From: Chara braunii
Taxonomy: Eukaryota; Streptophyta; Charophyceae; Charales; Characeae
Reading direction: 5' to 3'
Assembly (NCBI GenBank): GCA_003427395.1
Contig: BFEA01000003.1
Coordinates: forward strand, 4,647,411-4,668,220
Length of the DNA stretch: 20,810 bases
The notes beneath the pieces were generated by a model. The model ran no database searches, was not told the DNA's origin, and saw nothing but the letters and a program-made list of their open reading frames with translations. The position numbers and the translations under genes were made by a program. Position 1 is the stretch's first letter, and every line of letters begins with the position of its first letter. Positions 6,680 to 14,699 of the stretch are shown here, one piece after another.

Positions 6680-6779
6680 GGGGCTAGGTCTCACTTGCTC
6701 GAATTAAGAGATACTGACCGTAGATAGCCAAGATCAACGGCCGACATCTCCTAATTTCGGCAAGTGGGACCTTGACCCC
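6680..6779 (+). mobile_element. MITE family B, copy B4 (100 bp)
   Basis: Ends are GGGGCTAGGTCTCACTTGC and the inverse GCAAGTGGGACCTTGACCCC. The interior GATACTGACCGTAGATAGCC and GATCAACGGCCGACATCTC agree closely with B1. The right flank begins exactly where repeat P begins (CCGGGAAAACC), so B4 lies at the edge of or inside a P copy. Confidence 0.87.
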
Positions 6780-6885
6780 GGGAAAACCCCTCAAACAACC
6801 CGGTCGAAAAACTAGGGCCCAAAAAAAAAAAAAAAACTTGGGCCCTTACACAGCGTAGGCTTAGGCTGTAAAGCGGGTCCAGCGC
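6776..6885 (+). repeat. dispersed repeat P, copy 2, split by a poly(A) insertion
   Basis: Same landmarks as 6336-6425. The only large difference is 25 extra bases after ACTAGGGCCC, namely an A run plus a second ACTTGGGCCC. It is used below as an internal empty-site comparison. Confidence 0.8.
6811..6845 (+). mobile_element. pure poly(A) insertion with 10-bp target duplication
   Basis: ACTAGGGCCC (6811-6820), 15 A (6821-6835), ACTTGGGCCC (6836-6845). The paralogous copy at 6336-6425 has one ACTGGGGCCA at this place and no A run. This is the clearest case in the window of an A tract arriving with duplication of its target. Target-primed retroposition truncated to the tail is the simplest explanation, with template switching or A-rich slippage as alternatives. 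Confidence 0.65.
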
Positions 6886-6889
6886 GTTG

Positions 6890-7915
6890 CAAGTGACACA
6901 AAAATGAGTTTGGCTTAAAGTTAAGTATACCGCGCGAGGCGCGGCTGCGTCTGTGTGGTCACGATGACCGGATGGTTAACTAGGATAGAGAGTGTGTGAG
7001 CACGCGGATTTTCGAGGCACACGTGATCTATTTATTTTGTTGACGATTGAGGGGTTGGCGGAATCGCCGGCCAGAAATTTTCTCTTCCGATTAAATAGGG
7101 ATTAAAAAAATTATGTCTCGTTGATTGAGGTGCCTGCCTGTGACCTATGCGTACGTGCGGAGGACGACATCGACAACAACGTGACTTCTGAAGGCACTTC
7201 AGTAGCTTGGCGCGTCGCGCAGTGTCTGTTCATGTGGGCGCCCGCCAGCGCTAGACCCAGACTTGGGCCTAGCGCTATTGGTTACGGCGTCGGACTTTCA
7301 TCAGGGAGATTTAGGGATCGAGGGCGGCGACAACGTGGGAATATCAGAGTGGCGTGGAGGGACCGAGGGGTGTTGAGGGTCTGGTGGGGCTATCCCCTTT
7401 AGTTTTGCCATCGGTGGCGTCAGGACGGGGCCAACGGTGAATTTTTTCGAGTTTTTTTCTATTGTTATTTGTCTTGACTTTTCGTAAGTAGGGCAGGACA
7501 CCGGCCACGGACGGTCGTCTCGGTAGTCGAGGACCTCGCGTCTTGTGGTTGACCTGCGGACTTCTGCGAGCTCGGGGTGCTGATAGAATTCCTCGGCCTC
7601 CCCCGTCTTGAAATAGGGGCCGAGGTGATCAACGCGCCTATAGGTCGGTGGGTGATTAGCCCACGGGGCAGACAACAATCTAGGTGACGGGGCCCTGTGA
7701 AGTTTACCGCGCGCCACCAGTGACCTGCTGAGAGAGGGTTTTGGCGTGGGTGTGCCCGTACCGGCCCGAGAGGTAGGGGGCAAATGCCTGAGCAGGGCAG
7801 GGGCCAGCCAGTAGCATCCGGGCCGAGCCTTTTCCATAGACCGGTCATTACGTTTCTACCCCGGTCCCCTCCCCCTATGAGCACCGAGGTGGTCGTTGCT
7901 CCGTGCCACTAAGGG
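6890..7915. other. GC-richer unassigned region ahead of the gag fragment
   Basis: About 1 kb with no recognised domain. A minus-strand frame of 178 codons (7301-7837) is open and Pro/Arg/Ser-rich. Its composition follows the local GC content and I recognise no motif, so it is probably chance. Position next to 7916 would suit a 5' LTR or leader of the gag-bearing element, but I found no second LTR, primer-binding site or TG..CA ends to support that. Confidence 0.35.
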
Positions 7916-8275
7916 ATGACCATGGCAAATAGCAAGGGAAAGGCCGATGGGCGGACCACTGCGGAGCGGCTGTCGGACGGGTACCGCGCTAGCAAAGGCG
8001 GAGCGGCGGGGCCCGCCACTGCTAAGTGGTGTGGAAGGGGAGTCACAGATACCGGATGGCGGAGGAGCGGAGGTCGGCCACATGCCACAAGGATTACATA
8101 TTTACGAAGCCTTCTGATCTGAGAGTATGAAGTCATAGAAACTTATGTAGAGTACAAGGACCCCACGTTCGATGGGCACAATGAGACGAGCACTGTAGAA
8201 GATTGGACAATTCACATGAGGAGAGCGTGAAATTGATCACGCAGATCGTGTTAATATGTCGATTACGTACTTAGA
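7916..8275 (+). pseudogene. gag-like fragment of an LTR retrotransposon, broken
   Basis: A frame opens with MTMANSKGKADGRTTAERLS at 7916, meets TGA at 8120-8122, continues in frame as EYEVIETYVEYKDPTFDG..VEDWTIHMRRA and meets TGA at 8231-8233. The adjacent frame then gives DHADRVNMSITYLDL. The layout P-x-F-D-G, E-D-W, then A-D-R-V..TYL is that of the N-terminal part of Ty3/gypsy gag capsid proteins, so a frameshift near 8230 is inferred. The homology stops near 8275, far short of a complete gag. It precedes E1 on the same strand but is separated by about 500 bp of unrelated AT-rich DNA, so whether both belonged to one element is unresolved. Confidence 0.5.
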
Positions 8276-8339
8276 TCTGTTTCAAGTAACCTTAAAATAT
8301 CGTTTTGAAGTGTTATCTAGCAGTGCCTAGAAGTTGATT

Positions 8340-8624
8340 TCAATTATAGTCAACTTTGACGAAGATTTTGACAATGTGTAATTTTAAGATTTCATAGAGT
8401 CTGACGCACCATTGAGCTGATGTAAATGACACTGCTTTGATTTTAACATAATTGTCAATGGACTTTTGCATTAAATTTTCCTTCCATGGTCTCCATATGA
8501 AGGGTATTCTTATAGTTTGAAGCAACTTAAGGTCAAAGACTTGGACTTTGGAGAGCTGCTCTTTGTTTGAATGTGTCAAGGGTTTTACAAATTTCGCAAT
8601 TCTTCCCTTCGCATACGATGTCAT
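8340..8624 (-). CDS. hypothetical 94-codon ORF, unrecognised
   Basis: An ATG-started frame on the minus strand (start codon at 8624-8622) in an AT-rich island between the gag fragment and E1. The protein is Lys/Ile/Val-rich, with MTSYAKGRIAKFVKPL at the start and ILKLHIVKIFVKVDYN at the end. I recognise no domain. Its composition is less degenerate than other chance frames here, but no homologue, splice site or promoter can be shown. It may be an exon, a transposon fragment or chance. Confidence 0.2.
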   Translation of the reverse strand: MTSYAKGRIAKFVKPLTHSNKEQLSKVQVFDLKLLQTIRIPFIWRPWKENLMQKSIDNYVKIKAVSFTSAQWCVRLYEILKLHIVKIFVKVDYN

Positions 8625-8800
8625 TTTTTTTATTTTTTTTTCTAATTATTTGGACAGTTTTCTGCTACAGGTTTACATTGTGCCGGAATATTAAAATCCT
8701 ATTTTTTTTGTTCTACAATTTATCATTTGTTCGGTTACTTCGTTAATTTCATTATGTTCACTTTTTACAAAACAGTTCATTTTTAACGAAAACGTCGTTC

Positions 8801-10171
8801 TACGTCGCAGAGTGTCCCACATGTCAGGAGGTGAACAGTGCGAACCACCTGCCTTATGGTTTGCTCCAGCCTCTTTCTATCCCTGAGGGTCGTTGGCAGT
8901 CCATCTCGATGGACTTTATCGGTCCCCTTCGTCCTCCGACCCCTCGCGGTCATGATGCTATCTTGGTCGTCGTCGATCGGTTTACGAAGCATGCACGCTT
9001 TGTTTCGTGCCGCTATGCCATCAGTGCACGTGAGGTCGCCGACATCGTGTTTGACTGAGTCGTGCGTGACCACGGCTTACCTCTGAGCATCATATCTGAC
9101 CGTGACCCGCGCTTTACCAGCCGATTGTGACGACAGCTCCACGAGCTGTATGGCACTGAGCTCCACTTCTCCTCATCTTACCATCCTCAGACTGATGGTC
9201 AAACCGAGATCACGAACAGGACTCTCGGAGATATTCTCCGAAAGATTGTTCGTGACGACCAGCAGTGGGACCTCCATCTTGCCCACGCGGAGATAACCTA
9301 CAACCACGCTGTCTCGCCAGCAACGGGGATGTCGCCTTACTATTGCGATCATGGCTATCACCCTCGTGTTCCCACGGACTTCCTTCGACCGTCACAGATG
9401 CACCCCGACACGAGTTGTCCCGCGCTGGATGATTGGGTTGCACACATGACGTCAATCATGAAGACCGCACATGAGCACATAGCCGCTTCCTAGACTCGCA
9501 TGGCAGCACGTGCGAACCGATTGAGGATGGATCATCCATTCAAAGTCGGTGATGATGTGCTTATCGACGCCCGCCGCTTACAGCTCGAAGCGGACACGCT
9601 TCGCAAGTTTCGGCGTCGCTTCTTTGGACCATGCCGCATCCTCCAGGCCGTCGGTTCTGATACGGCATCTAGCCCGGTCATCTTCCGTGTGAAGCTGCCC
9701 GACTACCTGCGTCAGGCTCGTGTGCATGGTGTCTACCAGGTCTCGTTACTCCGTCCTTACCGCAGACCGTCTGAGCGTTTCGCCGAGCGACAATACGAGT
9801 GCCCTCCACCCATCATGGTGGACGACCACGAGGAGTTCCTCGTTTCAGACATCATTGGTCGCCGAGTCATCGACGACAACCCTCCCCACCTCGAGTATCT
9901 CGTACGTTGGAAGGGTTACCCTGATGAGGAGGCTACCTGGGAGCCCCTTGAGCACTTGCAACACGCTCGCATGCTGGTGTGTGCCTATGACCGTACTCGT
10001 CGTGCTGGGTTCACTGCTCCTCCTCAGCCCACTGACCCTCCTCCTTCTCCCCCGGTTGAGGAGACTGCTGAAGTCGAGCCTGCTCCATCTGAGGCAGACC
10101 TTCAGCAGTAGTTGGATGCTTCTGAGCGTCCACAACGCACTCGTCGTCGTCCTGCTCGATACAACGATTGA
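8801..10171 (+). pseudogene. pol C-terminus: integrase, GPY/F module, chromodomain
   Basis: One continuous reading frame encodes the end of the zinc-binding domain (E-C-P-T-C), the catalytic core, the GPY/F module and a chromodomain. Integrase would insert the element cDNA, and the chromodomain would direct it to modified histones. Catalytic residues are intact: Asp in SMDF (8912-8914), Asp in SDRDPRF (9098-9100) and Glu in GQTE (9206-9208), spaced D-x61-D-x35-E. GPY/F covers about 9610-9760 (FFGPCRIL, VHGVYQVSLLRPY). The chromodomain is at about 9833-9994 (EYLVRWKGYPDEEATWEPLE). Four in-frame stops interrupt it: TGA 9056-9058, TGA 9128-9130, TAG 9491-9493 and TAG 10109-10111. After the last, the frame continues to a basic tail ending at TGA 10169-10171. 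There is no frameshift, so decay is by point mutation. The last two stops align with CAG in copy E2. Confidence 0.9.
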
Positions 10172-11640
10172 CTCTGACTTACCTTCCCACGTCCTTGACT
10201 TTGCAGTACTCCATCCACTCCAGTTTTGCTACTTCAGCTCGTCGACGTTGCGGCTCTTCCTCGACGACATTCCGGACTTCTCATCGTGGACGTCATCGGC
10301 AGTTTCATGGAGTTCGTCACGATCAGTTGTGCCTACTTCAGACGTTGCCACTCTCTTACCACTTTACCCTGTACAGTACCGTGCTTGTGTCGCATGATGG
10401 TCTCCTTTTAGCCGGGTTCCTTTGAGTTGGGCTCTCCCTTGGTATACGCATAGGCACTGGGACCGTAGCGTTGCCCTGGCTTCCCATCTTACGGATCTAG
10501 CTCCGACTTCCCTCACTTTAGGAGTCATTTGCATGATTCCCTTACTTATCATCTTTCTACCCTTTGCCGGCCCAGACGCCCTAGTTAGGCAGCCCCGCAT
10601 GCTTCATCTAGGTGCGCCCAGTATACCAGGCTCCCTTGCTCCCTTGCATGGTCGGCCCTCCATAGCGGCCATCCCTTAGTCGAGCATTACCCGCCCTGAT
10701 GGTCTATCTGTTAGGGTCATTGGTTCTGTTCGCTGCTAGTTCCCTACCCTCATTGAGCCTGATGACATGTGTTTCCCCTGTCACTATGTGTGGATGCCCT
10801 TAGGAGTTTTCGACCCCTAGGCTGCATTCGCCACCCGCAGAGACCCTCCCACCCTTTGGTTTGCGATACACTTCTCCTGTGACATATGGTTGACTTGTTG
10901 TTGCTTTGCTGCTCTCAGACTGAGGCTACTGCCTCTGACATTTTTAGGATTTAGCTGTTCTGCTTTTGCTGTTCTTAGGACTTATACACTAGTCAGCTGT
11001 TCCCAGACTGAGGCTACTGCCTCCAACATTCTAGGATCTAGTTGTCACTACTTTCTGCTTTCCTAGGACATGTATGCTAGTTAGTTGCTTCTGCTTTCCT
11101 ATGACATGTATGCTAGTTAGTTGCTTTTGCTTTCACTTAGGCTGTTAGATGTGACATTGCTGTTTTGTGACATTTTCTATTCTAGGTTGCATCGCATGGA
11201 CTCAGCATGGAGCTTGCTCCGCATCCTAGTATACTCAGATTTTTTTTTTCTTTGGTAGAATTCCGCTTCTTGGCGGAAGCGTGTTTGCATCAGGGCGATC
11301 CATCAAAGGCCGAGGATCGTGTAGCGGATCTCTGGTTGGCCTGTGAGACCAGCCCCTTGGCCTGTTCTCACAGGCCTGTATTCTATTCGGGGGCAGTCAA
11401 GTCCAGTCGAGGCCAGTACGTCTGTCGGTACGAGCCAGTCCAGTCCAGTCCCGTCAGTCCGCTGGGGTATACCCCAACAATTGTCTTTTTTCGTCCTCAT
11501 TCTACACTTGCACATTTTGAGTACGTGCGTTGGAGTCTTGCGTGGGGAGTTGCGCTGTGCATCTTGCTCCCCCCTTCTTCCTCCATCTCCATCTCTATCA
11601 GTAGCAGAGCACCACACCTGGTGGGTCCACTACAGTCACG
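10172..11640 (+). other. E1 3' non-coding and LTR-like region
   Basis: Homologous to the E2 region 14700-15840 on the opposite strand. Shared blocks include GAGTTGGGCTCTCCCT, GATGGTCTATCTGTTAGGGT, GCATGGAGCTTGCTCCGCAT and GGGGTATACCCC. Reading frames of 225 and 205 codons at 9720-10397 and 11207-11824 lie in a pol shadow frame and in LTR-like sequence respectively; I reject both. The region probably holds the 3' UTR and 3' LTR, whose ends I cannot define. Confidence 0.65.
10915..11131 (+). repeat. short tandem repeats inside the E1 3' region
   Basis: CAGACTGAGGCTACTGCCTC occurs near 10918 and near 11005. GACATGTATGCTAGTTAGTT with the following TGCTT(C/T)TGCTTTC occurs twice in immediate succession (about 11067-11131, period about 35). 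These duplications are not evident in E2, so they arose after the copies separated or were lost there. Confidence 0.75.
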
Positions 11641-12436
11641 GTGGTTGGGATGGGGAAGAGAAGACTTGTTTAGCATGTACTTTTCCCTCACTTACAAATC
11701 GTCTGGGACCAAGGGGTTTATGAAACCTGCATTCTGGAACTATCATATGAGACCCTCGTGCCATAATGCGTCGCTGTTCCCTGTGGGCAGATCTCACGAC
11801 AAACTTACACCGGGACGTTCCTAGATGCATCTGACTGGGACTGCAACCAAATTCAGTCCAGCAAGCCCCCAGTGCAACAAGTGTGATGTTCAGACTTGGA
11901 TGTATCTGAGCACAATTAAGGCCGAACTCAGTCCACAAAGTACGGCCGTTGATTCCTGCCAATCCGTAAGCCTCTAGCGGAATGAGGGCACGCTCACAAT
12001 ATGAGTTTTGTACTGAGCTATGGAGTCCGACGTGATTGCCGTCAGATTCATCACAGTCTAGCAGTAGGGCATTTAGGAAAGTGCCAGTGTATTCGAATAT
12101 GCTCGGAGCGGAATTAGGGTCTCGCTACATCAATGTCGAAACGAAAAATGTTCAAGTGCATGTTCCCACAGGAAGTGGAAAGATCCATCCGTTCCTATGA
12201 ATAGAAACATATGCATCTCGCTAGTCTTGGGGCCAGATGCACTCGTGCTTTTTTCGTTTCCACAGTGTTGTGGCGAGCCCCTTACAATCATGCTGTTTAG
12301 GTTGGCAAGAGATAAAAATTTACCTGGAGGCCAGTTTTGCTTTCCTGAGGAACATTTCTCGATTTGTGTCTGTCATCGTTGGAACGATTCGGACTTCGCA
12401 TGAAAACTAAGGGTTATCGTTTTCTCAAATCCACCA
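11641..12436. other. unassigned region with a degenerate direct repeat; no gene
   Basis: ATGCATCTGAC..CTGCAACCAAATTCAGTCCAGCAAG (about 11825-11865) is echoed by ATGTATCTGAG..GGCCGAACTCAGTCCACAAAG (about 11900-11940), spacing about 74 bases. The minus-strand frame over it shows the same duplication as W-T-E-F-G twice. No domain or RNA gene is recognised in the rest. Confidence 0.45.
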
Positions 12437-12690
12437 TTCACTACCTACCTACCTACCTCCTCTACTCCAAGGCTATACAGGCGACCCCTGCAAGCATAGC
12501 TACCCCTCACAATGAAGGGATTGCATATTCCACGCCAATTGCAGTGGTCTGGTAGTAGGCCCCCTGGGTGCGGCCGCCAGGCTAACACAAAACCAAGGAT
12601 TTTGTCAGCAGCTGCGCCCCCCTTTCCTTCTTTCCCCAACCAGATAGAGTAACAGAGTAACGACATTGTCTAGGGTCAATGCTCTCCCAG
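12437..12690 (-). repeat. dispersed repeat D, copy D2
   Basis: Collinear with D1 at 5941-6235: CTACCTACCTACCTACC, GACCCCTGCAAGCATAG, CCAGGCTAAC, GCAGCTGCGCC and GCTCTCCCAG. On the minus strand the tail is (TAGG)4, longer than in D1. The minus-strand frame 12445-12666 is open for 73 codons, but D1 shows only local similarity in the same frame, so coding status is doubtful. Confidence 0.6.
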
Positions 12691-13183
12691 ATAGCCCATA
12701 CTCCTATAGAACTCCGCCTTCTATCCCTTACCCTCCACCCTCCCCCCTCCCCTCCACTCCCTTTGTACTACTAACAAATACATAAGAATGAGCATCATTA
12801 AGAGAACAAACGATATGAAGAGATCAGAAATGAAAGGAAAGGAAATATGAAGATGAAGGACGAACACAAAGGTTGAATAAGCTGAAGATCTGAAGTGAAA
12901 TGAACGGGAGTATGAAGCTCTGAAGAGATGCACAGGAGCATACCTTTTCCCTTCTACTTTGCCTCCTGAAATAACGTGCAAGTGGGCCGTGAAGGCACAG
13001 GACTACCGCTCAACCACAGTCAACGTGGGCTGCACAGCCTTGTGCGTTAGAGGCACAGTAAAAGGGGAGCTGCAAGAACAATGAAAGGGGTACCCCAAGG
13101 ACAACCAAGAAACTGTCTAATTACAAAATTGCTTTAATATGTTGGACATCTCAAATGCTCTCGTTGTCTGCAATAAGACAATG
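12691..13183. other. unassigned sequence; no gene
   Basis: A C-rich stretch (12719-12762) followed by mixed sequence. Frames are short and without recognisable motifs. No repeats shared with the rest of the window were noticed. Confidence 0.5.
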
Positions 13184-13250
13184 ACTGCTTTGATTTTATT
13201 TTTTTTCCTTTTTATTTTTTATTTTTTTTTTAACAACTGCTTTGATTCTA
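13184..13250 (-). mobile_element. minus-strand poly(A) micro-insertion with 15-bp direct repeats
   Basis: ACTGCTTTGATTTTA (13184-13198) and ACTGCTTTGATTCTA (13236-13250) differ at one base. The 37-base insert starts directly with T-rich sequence and ends AACA. Read on the minus strand it is TGTT followed by an A-rich tract that abuts the repeat, the same plan as 2049-2105. Microsatellite-like T expansion between chance repeats is the alternative. Confidence 0.6.
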
Positions 13251-13302
13251 AATCGATCTATTCACCCGGGTGGAATTAGGGCTGTTGTGGGGAAAATCTA
13301 AA

Positions 13303-13342
13303 ACACACACACACACACACGCACACATACACACACACACAC
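13303..13342 (+). repeat. (AC)n microsatellite
   Basis: About 20 AC units with two interruptions (GC at 13321, AT at 13327). On the minus strand this is the (GT)n that follows the tRNA-like segment below. Confidence 0.95.
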
Positions 13343-13344
13343 GT

Positions 13345-13470
13345 GTTGGGTACGCCAGGGGGAGCAAGATGACGATCGCAGCTGGTTGGCACCAACATGC
13401 CCCAGACTGTCGTAAGTGGGGATTGAACCCACGACCTCCTGAATGCCACTTGTGTGGAAAAGAAGAGGAA
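13345..13470 (-). other. tRNA-derived segment (possible SINE head or tRNA fossil)
   Basis: On the minus strand 13432-13416 reads GTGGGTTCAATCCCCAC, a perfect tRNA T-arm (5-bp stem, 7-base loop) and a good Pol III B box. It is preceded by AGGAGGTC, as in a variable loop. The 3' acceptor-like TTACGAC has no matching 5' strand upstream, and I find no good A box or D-arm, so this is not an intact tRNA gene. A GT repeat begins about 75 bases downstream in this orientation, as in some tRNA SINEs. Confidence 0.4.
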
Positions 13471-13490
13471 AAACATAAAAAAAAATAAAA

Positions 13491-13684
13491 TCAGGGCATA
13501 CTCATACTAGCAGTATCTCAAATGTAAGCATCCGCACCATACCTGGATCTATCTGGCCTCAATTCCATCCAAAACATATGCAAAAAAGTGATCTGAGTAT
13601 GCCCTTAGTTGGTACACCCATAAACTGTTGAAGTGCCGACCTATGTTCGAGGTTAAAAAAAATAAAAATATGAGTATGCCCTGA
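13491..13684. repeat. 15-bp perfect inverted repeat, about 194 bp apart end to end
   Basis: TCAGGGCATACTCAT (13491-13505) and ATGAGTATGCCCTGA (13670-13684) are exact inverses. A shorter partner TGAGTATGCCC lies at about 13594-13605. The segment also contains two direct copies of GAGTATGCCCT(T/G)AG with TTGGTACACCCATA. CAGGGC ends resemble hAT-type termini, but no target duplication is visible. Confidence 0.55.
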
Positions 13685-13699
13685 GTTGGTACACCCATA

Positions 13700-14101
13700 G
13701 GGCGTCGCTCCCCTACTGTAGACTCTCGAAATGTTTTGAGAGCTCGACTAGCATTGTCAGAGAAGCGAGACTCTCAAAATACACGCCTTCGCCGCACTTA
13801 CTCTAGAACCTGTGACACTAGATGAACTCTCAAAACCCTGGGCGTCGTCCTACTCGACAGAAGAGCTGCACCACTGCACTACTGGACAAAGTATGGCCGC
13901 CGGGACAGGAGGTCCACTCTCGAAAAACGAGTCTGTTGGCGGGTAACTCCCGATGACACTTGCAAATTCGGTATTTCGAGAGTGGCGTTGTTGCATGGCT
14001 TCTGACAACTCTCGATCGGGTTTCGAGAGTTTCACGATTGAGAGTAAGTGCAACGAAGACCCACTCTCAAAACTTCGAGAGTCTAGAGCAGTGCAGCGAG
14101 G
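13700..14101. mobile_element. 402-bp TIR element with 6-bp target duplication
   Basis: The segment is flanked by CCCATA at 13694-13699 and 14102-14107. The left end (GGCGTCGCT..TAGACTCTCGAA) and the inverted right end match at 25 of 30 positions. An upstream paralogous stretch (about 13607-13650) reads TTGGTACACCCATAAACTGT without interruption and is the empty site. Inside, at least eleven ACTCTC(G/A)A or TCGAGAGT/TTGAGAG motifs in both orientations resemble subterminal transposase-binding repeats. There is no transposase ORF, so it is a non-autonomous DNA transposon of unassigned superfamily. Confidence 0.8.
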
Positions 14102-14695
14102 CCCATAAACTGTTGAAATGCTGAATATGTTTGATGGAAAAAAAAAAAAAAAAAAAAATTGTTCGAGACCCCACAGGAACTAAATGAATAGAACGAGATA
14201 GCTCCGAAAACTCCGAAGTACTTAGATGGTTAGTTCAAAGACACATCTCAAACCACCAGTACGTTTCTCAGCTATGAAATAAAATATGGGGCTTGCATGC
14301 AGGCACAACTCTTGGGGCTCGGCCTCTGGAGCAAAATGGCTCGCGACGCCATCCCAAAGGAGGCCTGTGCCACTTTATTATGTACTGCAGGTTCACGGCC
14401 GTCTTTCCCGAAAAGAACAATTTGAAAGAAAACAGAGGCCCAACATTCTGGCTGAATGACACACACATACACTTGTTGAGAAAAACGTTAGGAGTGGAAT
14501 GCAATTGGCCTGCAACCATCGTATGTCTGGAATCCGGGCTCTGCAACAACTAGGGCTTGATGGTAAAAGAAAAAGAAAAAAAAAGGGAAAACTAGGGCGC
14601 TGTCACGGTTTCAATTTGAAAGTGCATTTCCTCGACGGACTCGCCGGGATGGTGGCCCGTAAGGATCAAGACTAAGGGATGAGGATGCGGGAGAT
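14102..14695. other. unassigned sequence after the TIR element; no gene
   Basis: The first 35 bases are the continuation of the duplicated target region (CCCATAAACTGTTGAAATGC). A 21-base A run follows at 14138-14158, with TGTT(T/C)GA on both sides. The rest shows only short frames without motifs. Confidence 0.5.
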
Positions 14696-14699
14696 TTAG

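Larger units (their letters stand above)
8801..11640 (+). mobile_element. retrotransposon copy E1 (Ty3/gypsy chromovirus), 5' truncated
   Basis: It contains the 3' half of pol (8801-10171) and about 1.4 kb of non-coding 3' sequence that is also found, inverted, at 14700-15840 in copy E2. Everything upstream of the end of the integrase zinc-binding domain is absent: no protease, reverse transcriptase or RNase H is found before 8801. LTR termini could not be placed because no polypurine tract or matching 5' LTR is visible, so the right boundary is approximate. Confidence 0.8.

Noticed and set aside
7301-7837. 178-codon minus-strand frame as a host gene
   Set aside because: Pro/Arg-rich composition follows the GC-rich DNA and no motif is recognised; it is kept only as a note in the region description.
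9056-9130. Alternative nuclear code reading TGA as sense
   Set aside because: One aligned stop in E2 is TAA and E1 has two further TAG stops, so decay or a dead master copy is simpler; the shared positions are kept as a finding.
9720-10397. 225-codon + strand frame overlapping the chromodomain
   Set aside because: It is an out-of-frame shadow of the integrase/chromodomain sequence, which has clear homology in the other frame.
11207-11824. 205-codon + strand frame
   Set aside because: It lies in LTR-like 3' sequence of E1; the homologous E2 region is not open in the same frame and no domain is visible.
13416-13432. Intact tRNA gene
   Set aside because: Only the T-arm is good; no D-arm, anticodon arm or 5' acceptor strand pairs with it.
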